Position numbers and translations under genes: made by a program. A model generated the notes under the pieces. It saw only the letters and a program-made list of their open reading frames with translations. It had not been told where the DNA came from and did no database searches. From Mycetohabitans endofungorum (GTDB lineage: Bacteria > Pseudomonadota > Gammaproteobacteria > Burkholderiales > Burkholderiaceae), in NCBI RefSeq assembly GCF_002927045.1, contig NZ_PRDW01000006.1, positions 124,001-188,000 on the forward strand: DNA of 64,000 nt, given 5' to 3'. Of this stretch, positions 29,205 to 38,225 are shown one piece after another; position 1 is the first letter of the stretch, and each line of letters opens with the position of its first letter.

Positions 29205-30317
29205 ATGCCGATTCACATGATTACGATGCCCAAGTGGGGGCTGTCGATGGAGCAGGGCCAGGTCAACGGGTGGCTCAAGCAGATCGGCGACAAGGTATCT
29301 AAGGGCGATGAGTTGCTTGACGTGGAGACAGAGAAAATTTCCTCTGGCGTGGAATGTGCATTTGACGGTGTGTTGCGCCGGCAGATTGCCGTCGAAGGCG
29401 AAACGCTGCCGGTCGGCGCCTTGTTGGCGGTAGTGGCTGATACCGACGCGAGCGATGCCCAAATCGACGCAGCCGTTGCGGCGTTCCAGCGCGATTTTGT
29501 GCCGGCCGCGGCCGATGCGGCTGACACGGGACCGCAGCCGCAGAAGCGCATCGTCGGCGCGCATACGATCCGCTACTTGAAGCAGGGCGATGGCGGCGTT
29601 CCGGTGTTGCTGATCCACGGGTTCGGTGGTGACCTGAACAACTGGCTGTTCAACCACGCCGAGCTGGCGGCGCGCCGCGCAGTATGGGCGCTGGACCTGC
29701 CGGGGCATGGGGAGTCGAGCAAGCCGCTGAAAGCCGGCACATTGGACGAGCTTGCCCAATATGTGTCCGCGTTCATGCGCGAAGAGGGGATCGAGCGTGC
29801 GCACCTGGTGGGCCATTCGATGGGCGGCGCCGTTGCGCTGCAGATCGCCAGCGTGGAGCCGCAGCGAGTCGCGTCGCTGGCACTGATTGCCAGCGCCGGG
29901 CTAGGTCGCGAAATCGACGCAGATTACATTGGCGGATTCGTGGCCGGGACCAGCCGCAATACGCTCAAGCCGCATCTGCTGAAGCTGTTTGCAGATCCCG
30001 CGCTGGTCACTCGCCAATTGGTCGAGGACATCGTTAAGTACAAGCGTCTGGACGGCGTAAACGAGACGCTCGCCAAGATCGCGGCGGCGACATTTGGCGA
30101 CGGTGTTCAGCGGCACGTGTACCGCGACCGGCTCGCCGAGCTAGCGCCGCGCACGCTGGTGATCTGGGGCAGTGAGGACCGCATCATTCCGTCGCTGCAT
30201 GCACAGGGGCTGCCTGCGGGCGTGCAGTCGCACGTCATCGAAGGCAAAGGGCACATGGTGCAGATGGAGGCGGCTACCGAGGTCAACCAGGTGTTAAACG
30301 CGTTCCTCGGAGACTGA
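29205..30317 (+). CDS. acoC: Acetoin dehydrogenase E2: lipoyl domain fused to alpha/beta hydrolase-fold acyltransferase
   Basis: 370 residues. Lipoyl domain (about 1-80) with the modified lysine in VETEKISSG; then a linker and an alpha/beta-hydrolase fold (about 115-370) with PVLLIHGFGGDLNNW, nucleophile GHSMGGAVALQ, acid WGSEDRIIP and HMVQ histidine. This is the AcoC architecture, not the classic E2 catalytic domain. It transfers the acetyl group to CoA. 2 bp before lipA. Confidence 0.95.
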   Translation: MPIHMITMPKWGLSMEQGQVNGWLKQIGDKVSKGDELLDVETEKISSGVECAFDGVLRRQIAVEGETLPVGALLAVVADTDASDAQIDAAVAAFQRDFVPAAADAADTGPQPQKRIVGAHTIRYLKQGDGGVPVLLIHGFGGDLNNWLFNHAELAARRAVWALDLPGHGESSKPLKAGTLDELAQYVSAFMREEGIERAHLVGHSMGGAVALQIASVEPQRVASLALIASAGLGREIDADYIGGFVAGTSRNTLKPHLLKLFADPALVTRQLVEDIVKYKRLDGVNETLAKIAAATFGDGVQRHVYRDRLAELAPRTLVIWGSEDRIIPSLHAQGLPAGVQSHVIEGKGHMVQMEAATEVNQVLNAFLGD

Positions 30318-30319
30318 CG

Positions 30320-31303
30320 ATGGGAACGGTGACGCCGTACCGGAGCCTGACCGCGCTCGGACAGCGCGGCGCGCGCAGTCACGACAAGCTCGCTCGCATC
30401 CCGGTGAAGGTCGTGCATCCGGACGGTGCGTCGTTGCCGAAGCCGGCATGGCTGCGGGCGCGGCCGATGATGAGCGAAGCCGTCGCACACGTGGCCGCGG
30501 TGCTGCGTGAGCACGGCCTGCACTCGGTATGTGAGGAAGCGATGTGCCCGAACATCGGCGAGTGCTTCGCCCAGCGCAGTGCGACGTTCATGGTGATGGG
30601 CGGCATTTGCACGCGCCGGTGCCCGTTTTGTGACGTCGCCCATGGCCGGCCACCGCCGCTGGATGAGCAGGAGCCGGCGAGATTGGCCGATGCAGCGGCC
30701 GTACTCGGTTTGCGCTACGTCGTCGTGACCTCGGTGGATCGCGACGACTTGCGCGATGGTGGCGCGGGACACTTCGCGCGCTGCGTGCAGACATTGCGTG
30801 CACGCGTGCCGGGCGTGAGCGTGGAAATCCTGACGCCGGATTTCCGCGGCAGGACCCATCGAGCATTGGACGCACTGTCAATGTCGTGGCCGGATGTGTT
30901 CAACCACAACATCGAAACCGTTCCTTCGCTGTATCGTGTCGCGCGGCCGGGCGCCGATTATGCCGGATCGCTGGCGTTGCTCGCACAGGTTAAGACGCGT
31001 AACCCAGCGCTGCTGACTAAGTCAGGCCTGATGCTCGGCCTTGGCGAGCGTGACGACGAGGTTATTGCGACGCTGCAGGACTTGCGCCGGCACGGCGTGG
31101 ACATCATCACGCTTGGGCAGTATCTGGCACCGTCGCCGGGGCATTTGCCGGTGAAGCGCTATGTGAGCCCCGCGGCGTTCGACGCGTTGCGCACGACGGC
31201 GATGGAACTCGGTTTTCGGCAGGTGATCGCCGGGCCGTTGGTGCGCTCCTCGTACCACGCGGCGCAAACCGTGCAGGGCGTCGAACGAGTCGACTCTATT
31301 TAG
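30320..31303 (+). CDS. lipA: Lipoyl synthase
   Basis: 327 residues, radical-SAM enzyme that inserts two sulfurs into octanoyl-protein. The auxiliary cluster cysteines are in CEEAMCPNIGEC; the radical-SAM CxxxCxxC motif is CTRRCPFCDV. C-terminal RSSYHAAQ carries the conserved RSSY. It directly follows acoC, so it is probably produced with the acetoin enzymes to lipoylate AcoC. This is likely an extra copy beside a chromosomal lipA (inference). No acoL-type E3 gene follows. Confidence 0.95.
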   Translation: MGTVTPYRSLTALGQRGARSHDKLARIPVKVVHPDGASLPKPAWLRARPMMSEAVAHVAAVLREHGLHSVCEEAMCPNIGECFAQRSATFMVMGGICTRRCPFCDVAHGRPPPLDEQEPARLADAAAVLGLRYVVVTSVDRDDLRDGGAGHFARCVQTLRARVPGVSVEILTPDFRGRTHRALDALSMSWPDVFNHNIETVPSLYRVARPGADYAGSLALLAQVKTRNPALLTKSGLMLGLGERDDEVIATLQDLRRHGVDIITLGQYLAPSPGHLPVKRYVSPAAFDALRTTAMELGFRQVIAGPLVRSSYHAAQTVQGVERVDSI

Positions 31304-31600
31304 CGCAGCGCTGACTGCTGCCGGCGCGTAGCTGGATCCTCAATATTGCACCAGTATCGTCGCGCGGGTTGGCTGCGCGAATTGCTGCATCGTTGCCGAT
31401 AGCCAGCGGGACGTTGTCGGGGTGCGCCCCACGGCGGCAAGCCGTCGTGGGGTGATGCCGTACGCCACCAGCAGGCGTACGACGGCGCCGGCACGGGCTG
31501 ATCATAGTTCCCAATTCGCTGCGGATCTGGCCGTGGGGGAGGATATCGTCGGTGTGGCCTTCGACGAGGATGTCGTAAGCACTGTGCCGCTTGAGCATGC
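31304..31600 (-). pseudogene. OmpA/MotB C-terminal domain remnant
   Basis: The minus strand reads LKRHSAYDILVEGHTDD, the start of an OmpA-like peptidoglycan-binding domain, and further on, in another frame, pieces such as DNVPLAIGNDAAIRAAN that match the end of such a domain. At least one frameshift separates them, and no signal or barrel is present upstream. It is a dead fragment. Confidence 0.65.
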
Positions 31601-31742
31601 CGGGTGAATGACTGCGTTATCGATCATTTTCAGCGGCGTGTCGGTCGCGACGATCGCCTACGGCATCCCGCACCGTTCGGACGCAAGCGTGACGCCTACA
31701 GTCCGGTGATTTCATCAACCACGCGTTAACGACCGACAGTGA

Positions 31743-32261
31743 TTGCCAGCGGTCGACCTGCGACAGCGTGAAGCCAGCGTCTTTCCTGACTCGGCAAGAA
31801 CGGCCGTAAACGATTCGATTCCGGTTGATCTGTGCGCGAATCTGCTACTAGCCAATGCGGCAGCGCATCCAACCAATGGCTTTTCAGTGATTCACTGCGC
31901 GTCCGCCGCGCGCAACATGCCGCCGCTCGGTGACGTCATTTCAAGGGCCGGCGGAATAACATATGTGCGTGACCGTGCCAAACTCGATGCCGAGCTGGCC
32001 AAACTCGGTGACAAGCGGCTCGCGGCACTCAATAGAACGCTGCTCGAGGCCTACCGCTTTGCATTCGACGATGCAACGGTATTCCTCGATCATTATGCCC
32101 GCCGTCCGCTCACGTGGATGGACGATGAGACACGAACGCGGTTTCCGACGGATGTGGAAAGCATCGAATGGCCAACGCTGATCGATGCGATGCTTGCGCA
32201 GCTGCCGCTCAACAGCACTTACCGAACTTCCCGCCGTACCGACCTTGCTGGCGCTCTGTAG
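31743..32261 (+). pseudogene. C-terminal fragment, probably of an extended SDR / fatty-acyl reductase-like protein
   Basis: The frame reads IPVDLCANLLLANAAAHP, then FSVIHCASAARN and a helical tail. This looks like the end of an NAD-binding (Male-sterility-type) domain, where VDLxxN...A and a conserved H/C-x-S stretch precede the C-terminal helix. No N-terminal Rossmann part exists in any frame upstream. The tail runs directly into the inverted DUF1016 copy at 32261. The family call is tentative. Confidence 0.45.
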
Positions 32262-32396
32262 CCGCGCTGACCATCCCTGGAGCAATGCCTTACTCTCGTA
32301 GAACGCTCGCGCAGCGGGCGACTTGACCGACAACAGGCGCACATACACGGACCACGGCAGCGCGAAACGCGTGGCCAGTTGCGCGAACTGCGGGAG
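32261..32396 (-). pseudogene. Inverted partial copy of a DUF1016 (YhcG-type) gene
   Basis: On the minus strand it reads LPQFAQLATRFALPWSVYVR and on to SPAARAFYESKALLQGWS. The DNA is nearly identical, in inverted orientation, to 33963-34094 inside the larger DUF1016 gene. Only about 45 codons remain. Confidence 0.8.
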
Positions 32397-32437
32397 TAAC
32401 ATCATCCCATGAGGCAACACGCCAGTTTGCCGAAAAT

Positions 32438-32450
32438 TAGCAAATTGCTA
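32438..32450. promoter_or_regulatory. TAGCAA-A-TTGCTA dyad before higBA
   Basis: Perfect 6-bp arms 11 nt upstream of the ATG at 32461. HigA antitoxins repress through such short dyads at their own promoter. Confidence 0.6.
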
Positions 32451-32460
32451 TGATTGCTCC

Positions 32461-32788
32461 ATGAATTGGGCTGTCACCTACTATTAACGAACGCGTCAAA
32501 CGCGACGTTTTCGCCATGCCAATAGGCATCCTCGCTGATTACCGGCGATTGCTCTCGCTAATGGAAGACCATGGCGCGGATTTACGACTGCCCCATTTGC
32601 GTGCGATGGGGGAAGGCTTGTTCGAACTACGCCCGAAGGGGCCTGAAGGCATCGGGCGCGTGTTTTATTGCACGCAGGTGGGCCGGCGCATTGTCGTGCT
32701 GCATTCTTTTACGAAGAAGACACAGTGGACACCGGAGAGTGAATTGTGCATTGCCCGCAAACGTCTCAAGGAGATAGGCAATGGTTAA
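32461..32788 (+). pseudogene. higB: HigB-type (RelE/Gp49 family) toxin with a +1 frameshift
   Basis: The ATG at 32461 gives MNWAVTYY and then TAA (32485-32487). Skipping one T at 32484-32485 restores NERVKRDVFAMPIGILADY and the rest of a normal Gp49-like toxin: HLRAMGEGLFELRPKG, IGRVFYCTQVGRRIVVLHSF, KKTQWTPESELCIARKRL. The catalytic region is intact. Without the first 18 residues a shorter product could start at the ATG 32516, but loss of the first strand and helix should abolish activity. It overlaps higA by 8 nt. Confidence 0.85.
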
Positions 32789-33113
32789 GAACCGATTGAA
32801 ACAGGAACTCGAGGAGCGGTACAACCCGGTGCCGCACACTGCGGAGGATGATGCGCGTTTGTTTGCAGACCCGACGTTCAAGGCAGCATACGACGCACTC
32901 GAAGAAGAGTACGCGGCACTGCACGCGCTGCTTGCCGCTCGACGGGAAGCTGGACTTACGCAGGCCCAAATCGCCGAGCGCATGGGCACCACGGCATCCG
33001 CAGTGTCTCGACTCGAAGCCTCGCTCGCTAGCGAGAAGCATTCGCCATCGTTCGCAACGATGCGCAAATACGCCGCCGCGTGTGGCAAGAAGCTTGTGAT
33101 CTCGTTTGCTTGA
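32781..33113 (+). CDS. higA: HigA-type antitoxin with XRE helix-turn-helix
   Basis: 110 residues. The N-terminal region contacts toxin; the XRE HTH is AGLTQAQIAERMGTTASAVSRLEA, ending in MRKYAAACGKKLVISFA. It starts inside the end of the toxin frame, the normal toxin-first higBA order. It is intact although its toxin is frameshifted. Confidence 0.93.
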   Translation: MVKNRLKQELEERYNPVPHTAEDDARLFADPTFKAAYDALEEEYAALHALLAARREAGLTQAQIAERMGTTASAVSRLEASLASEKHSPSFATMRKYAAACGKKLVISFA

Positions 33114-33283
33114 ACAGGTAGGCGTCGAAAGACGTGAGCTTAGAGCCGAGGAAGTAGCGGGTCTTCCATGGACTACGCGGAATGCTCGTCGTTGTGGTTC
33201 CCGAGTGGTTCGTTCCTGGCTGCGCGATGGTGGCTCGGGCCTTGCGCGGTGGCACAACGCGACATATACCTCGGGCCGTGCCG

Positions 33284-33590
33284 TCAGGTAGCCTGACGGA
33301 AACGTCGGCGTGGGCTGTGCTCGCGCAAAAGGGCAATCTCCTGGGCGAGCGTATCGCGCTCGCGCCTCCTCAGTTTGCACCATGACGCCGTTTTGCACGC
33401 CCTCGAGTCGCACGGTGTTCGTGTCGATGTGTGTGCGCAAAGTGGTCTCCCGCTCAACACACTCAGCCCGTAGCGCATCGAGCTCGCGAGCTTGCGCCGC
33501 GCGCAGCACACCTCGCTCTGGTCGCGTTCAGCGATCGCACCCTGCGTGGCCTGGATAGCCGCGTCGCGCTCGGCTTGGGTGGGTATTCCG
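33284..33590 (-). pseudogene. Remnant of a coiled-coil protein, frameshifted
   Basis: Minus-strand pieces in two frames join: AGIPTQAERDAAIQATQGAI, then REL DALRAECVERETTLRTHI-like helix, then RERDTLAQEIALLREHS and a stop at 33284. The Ala/Glu/Arg/Gln-rich coiled coil recalls KfrA-like or phage structural proteins. No DNA-binding domain is left. The assignment is weak. Confidence 0.4.
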
Positions 33591-33597
33591 GCCCAAC

Positions 33598-33705
33598 GTG
33601 ACAACACGACGGCAATGGATAGAGGCGGTCGGCGAGCGGTACCGCCGTTCTGATCGGAGCGAGAAGCGCGCGATACTGGACGAGTTTGTCCAGGTGACGG
33701 TCGGC
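33598..33705 (+). mobile_element. N-terminal remnant of an IS transposase
   Basis: From GTG 33598 the frame reads TRRQWIEAVGERYRRSDRSE then KRAILDEFVQVT. This is the start of an integrase-core transposase common in Burkholderiaceae. After about 36 codons it is cut and the DUF1016 gene begins. No terminal inverted repeats are left. Confidence 0.6.
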
Positions 33706-33716
33706 GCATCGTCACG

Positions 33717-34733
33717 GTGGAGCAGCATGGCGCCGAAAGGGCGACGTATGGGCAGGTGTTGCTGACGCGCCTGGCCGAGGACTTGACCGGCCGGTTTGGC
33801 CGCGGTTTCAGTCGAGCGAATTTGGTCAGCATGCGTGCTTTTTACCCGGCTTGGCCGCCGGAGCAGATTTGTCAGACACTGTCTGGCAAATCTGCTGACG
33901 CGGAAAAAGGCCAGACACCATCTGGCAAATCCCTGTCGGCTGCGTCCGGCACGGCGTCGCCCCCGCAGTTCGCGCAACTGGCCGCGTGTTTCGGGCTGCC
34001 GTGGTCCGTGTATGTGCGCCTGTTGTCGGTCAAGTCGCCTGCTGCGCGAGCGTTCTACGGGAGTAAGGCATTGCGCCAGGGATGGTCGGTGCGGCAACTG
34101 GACCGGTAGATCGGCAGCCAGCTGTATGAGCGGCTTGCACTGTCACGCAACAAGGTCGCGCTACTCGACAAGACTGGGAAGTCACACCCGGAGGATGCGC
34201 TGACGCCTGAGGAAACGATCCGCAACCCGTTCGTGCTCGAGTTCCTCGACCTGAAGGACGAATATTCTGAATCGGATCTCGAACAAGCGTTGATTCAGCA
34301 TTTGGCGGATTTCCTGCTCGAATTAGGCGATGATTTCGCCTTCGTCGGGCGGCAGCGCCGTCTTCGGATCGAAGATAGCTGGTTCAGGATCGACTTGCTG
34401 TTTTTCCATCGACGCCTTAAGTGCCTGATCGTCATCGACTTGAAGGTTGGTCGGTTCACGTATGCTGACGCCGGTCAAATGCACATGTACCTGAACTACG
34501 CGCGCGAGCATTGGATGAAACCCGGCGAGAACCCGCCGGTTGGACTGATACTGTGCGCGCAAAAGGGCGCTGCTGAGGCCCATTACGCGCTGGGAAACCC
34601 GCCCAACACGGTGCTGGCCGCTGAGTACCAGATCATCCTACCCGATGCGGCGCTGATGGTCGAGGAGCTTGAACGCACGCATGCGGAACTGGACAGGCGT
34701 AACGCCGGAAAGCGGATCGCCACGGACCGGTGA
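33717..34733 (+). pseudogene. DUF1016 (YhcG-type, PDDEXK nuclease-like) gene broken by a nonsense codon
   Basis: The first part (from 33717) reads YGQVLLTRLAEDLTGRFGRG, MRAFYPAWP, then FAQLAACFGLPWSVYVRLLS and SVRQLDR, ending in TAG at 34107-34109. The same frame goes on with IGSQLYERLALSRNKVALLD, then LEFLDLKDEYSESDLEQALI and the nuclease domain RIDLLFFHRRLKCLIVIDLK, QMHMYLNYAREHW. In relatives the TAG position is Gln (CAG), so one base change explains it. The N-terminus also appears cut by the transposase scar. The C-terminal half (34233-34733) could be made alone. The family is found near restriction and defence loci. Confidence 0.85.
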
Positions 34734-34758
34734 AGGGGTAGACATCGCTAAGGTTGTC

Positions 34759-35982
34759 TCAGGGGGCGCGACGCGAAACCTGCGTTGCGGCGACGGCCGA
34801 ACCGCGCATCCGTGCGCTGAATAGCCACGGTACCACTAACAGATAGCTTGCCGCACCCAATGCCCACGCCAGTCCCGGGAACCATGCCACGCTCCACGCA
34901 TATACCGCGGTGACCGCAACGGGCCCGCCTACTCCTATCAGGCTGGACAGGCTGGCAAGGGCGCCCTGTAACTCGCCTTGAGCCTCATCGCTAACCTGGC
35001 GCGCGATCATGGCTTGCAGCGCCGGCATCGTCATCCCGCCTGCCGCGAACAGCGGGAGCAGGGCGAATGGCACCCATGCGCTGGAGGCTACCGCCAGCAG
35101 CGCGAGTCCCGCCGCGTCGGCCGCCACGCCTAGAAGCAGTGAACGCCATTCTCCGACCCGTCCGACCAGTGGTCCAATCACGAATGCCTGTGACAACGCA
35201 TGGCATGCGCCATATCCTGCTAGCGACAACCCGGCTACGGAGGCTCCCCAGCCGAACTGGTCCTGGCCATACAGGATCCAGAGCGTGGCGGGCACCTGCG
35301 ACGCGACCACGATCGTGGCATAGATGCCGATCAGCGGCGGCAATTGTGTGCCGGCTCCAAGCCGATTCAGGCTCCCGCCCCAGTTTAGCTTCAAATTCAT
35401 TTTCCACCCCGTCGTCGTGCCGCGGACGTGGCGTGATTCCGGCAAGACGAGCAATGCGAGCAGCAGGTTCAGGCCGTTCATTACGGCTGCCGCGACGAAC
35501 GGCGCACGCAGGTGCAGCGCACCCAGCAGGCCGCCGAGCAGCGGTCCGCCGATTAGGCCGACGCCCATCATCGCGCTCAGTTGGCCGAAGCGCTGTGCGC
35601 GACGCGGTTCCGGGGTAATGTCGGTGATGTAGGCAGTCGCGACGGCCGCTGTCGCGCCGGTGATGCCTGACAGGGCCCGGCCCACGTATAGCCACGGCAA
35701 ACTGGGTGCCCACGCCATCACAACATAATCTGTCGCTGCGCCGGCCAACGAAAGCAGCAATACCGGCCGACGTCCGAAACGGTCAGACAGCGCGCCCAGT
35801 ATCGGCGCAAATACGAACTGCATCAGCGCATACAACGCGAGCAGTATGCCGTAATGGGCACTACTGCCCGCCTGCGTGCCGCCCAGCGAACGCAGCAACG
35901 CGGGCAGGATCGGCATGATCAACCCGATGCCGGCAGCGTCGAGCATCACGGTCGCTAGGATGACGAAAAGAGGTTTGGTCAC
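34759..35982 (-). CDS. Major-facilitator efflux pump, tetracycline-resistance (TetA) type
   Basis: 407 residues, 12 membrane helices. MFS motif A is GALSDRFGRRPVLLLSLAGAA split between helices 2 and 3; the first helix VMLDAAGIGLIMPILPALLR is typical of TetA(B/C) proteins and related sugar-efflux pumps. Length agrees with TetA (about 400). No divergent tetR is present; the divergent neighbour is a broken AraC-type regulator. Substrate is uncertain; tetracycline or other drugs are possible. Confidence 0.88.
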   Translation of the reverse strand: MTKPLFVILATVMLDAAGIGLIMPILPALLRSLGGTQAGSSAHYGILLALYALMQFVFAPILGALSDRFGRRPVLLLSLAGAATDYVVMAWAPSLPWLYVGRALSGITGATAAVATAYITDITPEPRRAQRFGQLSAMMGVGLIGGPLLGGLLGALHLRAPFVAAAVMNGLNLLLALLVLPESRHVRGTTTGWKMNLKLNWGGSLNRLGAGTQLPPLIGIYATIVVASQVPATLWILYGQDQFGWGASVAGLSLAGYGACHALSQAFVIGPLVGRVGEWRSLLLGVAADAAGLALLAVASSAWVPFALLPLFAAGGMTMPALQAMIARQVSDEAQGELQGALASLSSLIGVGGPVAVTAVYAWSVAWFPGLAWALGAASYLLVVPWLFSARMRGSAVAATQVSRRAP

Positions 35983-36151
35983 TATGACACTTTATCGGTG
36001 ACAGAGTTTTGATTATCGCCAAAATACTTTTTCATTGATAGAAAGGGCGGAGAACGCTCCGTCCAAGCGTGGATTCGCGCGGTAGGCGCGCATCGCGTGT
36101 CGAGCGGTTCGCCAGGCCAGCGCGGATCCGGCGCGCCGGTCTGGGCCGGAC

Positions 36152-36893
36152 GTGACCAGTCGATCCATCACGGCGTTCGAGGCGGCCACGCTGTGCAAGA
36201 CTGTTGCGTTGGTGGACGCGGTGCCGCGTTGTGCGACGCAGGTGGCGGCGCAAGCGCAAGGCCGTGACGACGCCGGCGACACGCCGGACGATGCGTTGAT
36301 CTTCAGCGCCTGCATGGAGTTTGACCTCGGTAGCATGCAGCCGCTGGTCGCGTCGATGCCCGAAGTCATGCTCGTGGGCACATTGCTCGAGCGCTATCCG
36401 GAGATTGGGCCGATGCTCGGCGCGATGGAACGGAAGTTTTGCGGTGAGCGGGCAGGATTCGCGGGGATACTGTCCCGGCTGGCCGACGTCGTTGCGGCCT
36501 TCGTCGTCCGGGGCTGGGTCGAATGCGGTTGTGGCGACGCGACGGGTTGGGTACAGGCGTTGCGCGACCCGCGTTTGAGCCCGGGCCATTGTCGCATTGC
36601 ACCGCGAGCCGGGACGCAACTGGACTGTTGCCGAACTGGCGGCGCAGACAGGTTGTTCCCGTTCGGTGTTTACGCAACGGTTCGTTGTTGCCACCGGCAT
36701 GACGCCGGTGCGCTATTTGACGCAATTGCGGATGCGCCTTGCCGCCCAGTGGGTCGCGCAGGATCGTCAGCAGATCGAGAGTGTGGCCTATCGGCTCGGG
36801 TACGGATCGCTTGCCGCCTTCAGCCGCGCCTTCAAGCGCATGAACGGCCGGCCGCCGGGTGCGCTGCGCGCGCCGTCGGCAAGCGGCGCTTGA
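36152..36893 (+). pseudogene. AraC-family regulator, truncated and frameshifted
   Basis: The first frame holds the end of the sensor domain (MPEVMLVGTLLERYPEIGPM, FAGILSRLADVVAAFVVRGW) up to about RDPRLSPG near 36585. The reading then shifts to the frame LHREPGRNWTVAELAAQTGC, RSVFTQRF, MTPVRYLTQLRMRLAAQ, VAYRLGYGSLAAFSRAFKR. These are the two helix-turn-helix units of AraC proteins and are complete. The cupin N-terminus is missing. Divergent from the Tet-type pump, which it may once have controlled. Confidence 0.8.
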
Positions 36894-37255
36894 CGGGTTC
36901 CGGCCTGTTCAATATCCCGTACAGACTGAGGGACACGGGCAGGACACGTTGTGCCGGTTCTTCGCCGAGATCAACACGCGCAGTAACACCACTGCGACGA
37001 GCGGCAGGAACCGCATCAACCGCCCGTCGTGCTGCATGCCCGGTGGTATCTGTCCGACGCATTGAGGCGGCACAACCATGATCACAGTCCGGTGCGCACG
37101 TGTAGCAGGCCGGCGCCAATACAGAAGAGCTAACCGCGCCGGTGACTGTGCGGATGGTATTTGCGCGAGCGTGCCACCCAGGCGTTGGCGTTGTCCTGCT
37201 TCGCGTTCGGTCAAGTGGCTTGGCTGATGATGTTAGTAGTGCGATGACACGGCGT
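36894..37255. other. No gene seen
   Basis: About 360 bp of degenerate sequence between the AraC remnant and the AT-rich island. Confidence 0.4.
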
Positions 37256-37837
37256 TTAAACGAATTCTCCGTTGCGATAGAAAAAGTACCGCGTTACAGG
37301 TATCCAATCGCCATGGTACGACCAATCGATTTTTATTCCAACGGGATTGATTCCCCAATCGATTCCGATATGGCGCGATGACTGTGCTGCACTTCTTTCC
37401 AAATGGATGTCTTTCATGCAGCTTTCTACAATTAAGGAAAAGACGGGTTCTGCAGTGTCATCTTTTATCCGCAACACATAAAGGACACCTTCATCTCCCG
37501 AAGAGCAATAGTGGTTCGGACGCCGGTGGGAACGATGGTTGATCACCGTGAGGACGTATTCTTCTCCGTCAATGATCTTTGAATGCATTGTGGGGAACGT
37601 GAAGCTCGACGCGGTTAACAATTTTTTGCGTAACATTACTGGTATCTGCAGTACCATGCGCTGACTGCCGTTGTCCTTTAGTACCGTTAGCTCATTGTTA
37701 ATATACTGGAGAACCCTGCCGTCACGAAGGCCGACGTATTCCGACGAATTATATTGGTAGGCGTGGGTTGAGATGCTAAATCCGTATAGAATCTGGACGA
37801 GAAATGCTTGGACCGTCCTTTTCAAACTGTTTAGCAT
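37256..37837 (-). CDS. Hypothetical exported protein, AT-rich gene
   Basis: 193 residues. The N-terminus MLNSLKRTVQAFLVQILYGF is basic then hydrophobic, like a signal peptide, followed by STHAYQYNSS. The rest is a beta-rich, polar domain (LRDGRVLQYINNELTVLKDN, EEYVLTVINHRSHRRPNH). Two or three cysteines (HYCSSGDEG, VESCMKD) could form a disulfide in the periplasm. I recognise no family. Base composition is clearly lower in GC than the left two thirds of the window, a sign of transfer. Confidence 0.6.
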   Translation of the reverse strand: MLNSLKRTVQAFLVQILYGFSISTHAYQYNSSEYVGLRDGRVLQYINNELTVLKDNGSQRMVLQIPVMLRKKLLTASSFTFPTMHSKIIDGEEYVLTVINHRSHRRPNHYCSSGDEGVLYVLRIKDDTAEPVFSLIVESCMKDIHLERSAAQSSRHIGIDWGINPVGIKIDWSYHGDWIPVTRYFFYRNGEFV

Positions 37838-38075
37838 GCTTAATCCTAAGTATCGCTAAAAAGTTAATATGGTAAATAATTCGATGTGCTTGCCGACCTT
37901 CATCAGGGAGATCGGTGGTTCGCTCGCAACACCAGCAGATGCTGTCCGTCGGCACGAGCCGCCGTCTGTTTCAAAGCAAAAATGCTGTGGTCGAGATGAA
38001 ATGTAATTGACAAAAGGCATCTCGACCATTGAATATTTGGATGTCGATTGTTGAACAACAGAAAACTGTCCACTA

Positions 38076-38225
38076 CTCAAAAGAGCATGTCCCACGATGC
38101 AGGAACTATTGGCGTTCGACGCTGCCGCTAGGCATGAGGGCCTTACTCGAGCAGCAAGCTCCTTATGCATTACCGTCAGTGGCGTGAGTGAGCAAATTTC
38201 CACGTTGAAGGCTTTCATCGGGCGG
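38076..38225 (+). pseudogene. lysR 5' fragment, partial duplicate of the gene at 39206
   Basis: Reads KRACPTMQELLAFDAAARHE then LTRAASSLCITVSGVSEQIS and TLKAFIGR, then runs in frame into an IS3 OrfA tail. The same region of the intact LysR reads KRACPTIQELLAFDAVAKHE. The 5' leader is also duplicated (GACCATTGAATAT at 38026 and near 39151). The original start codon is replaced by CTC (38076-38078). An ATG exists at 38097. Confidence 0.8.
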
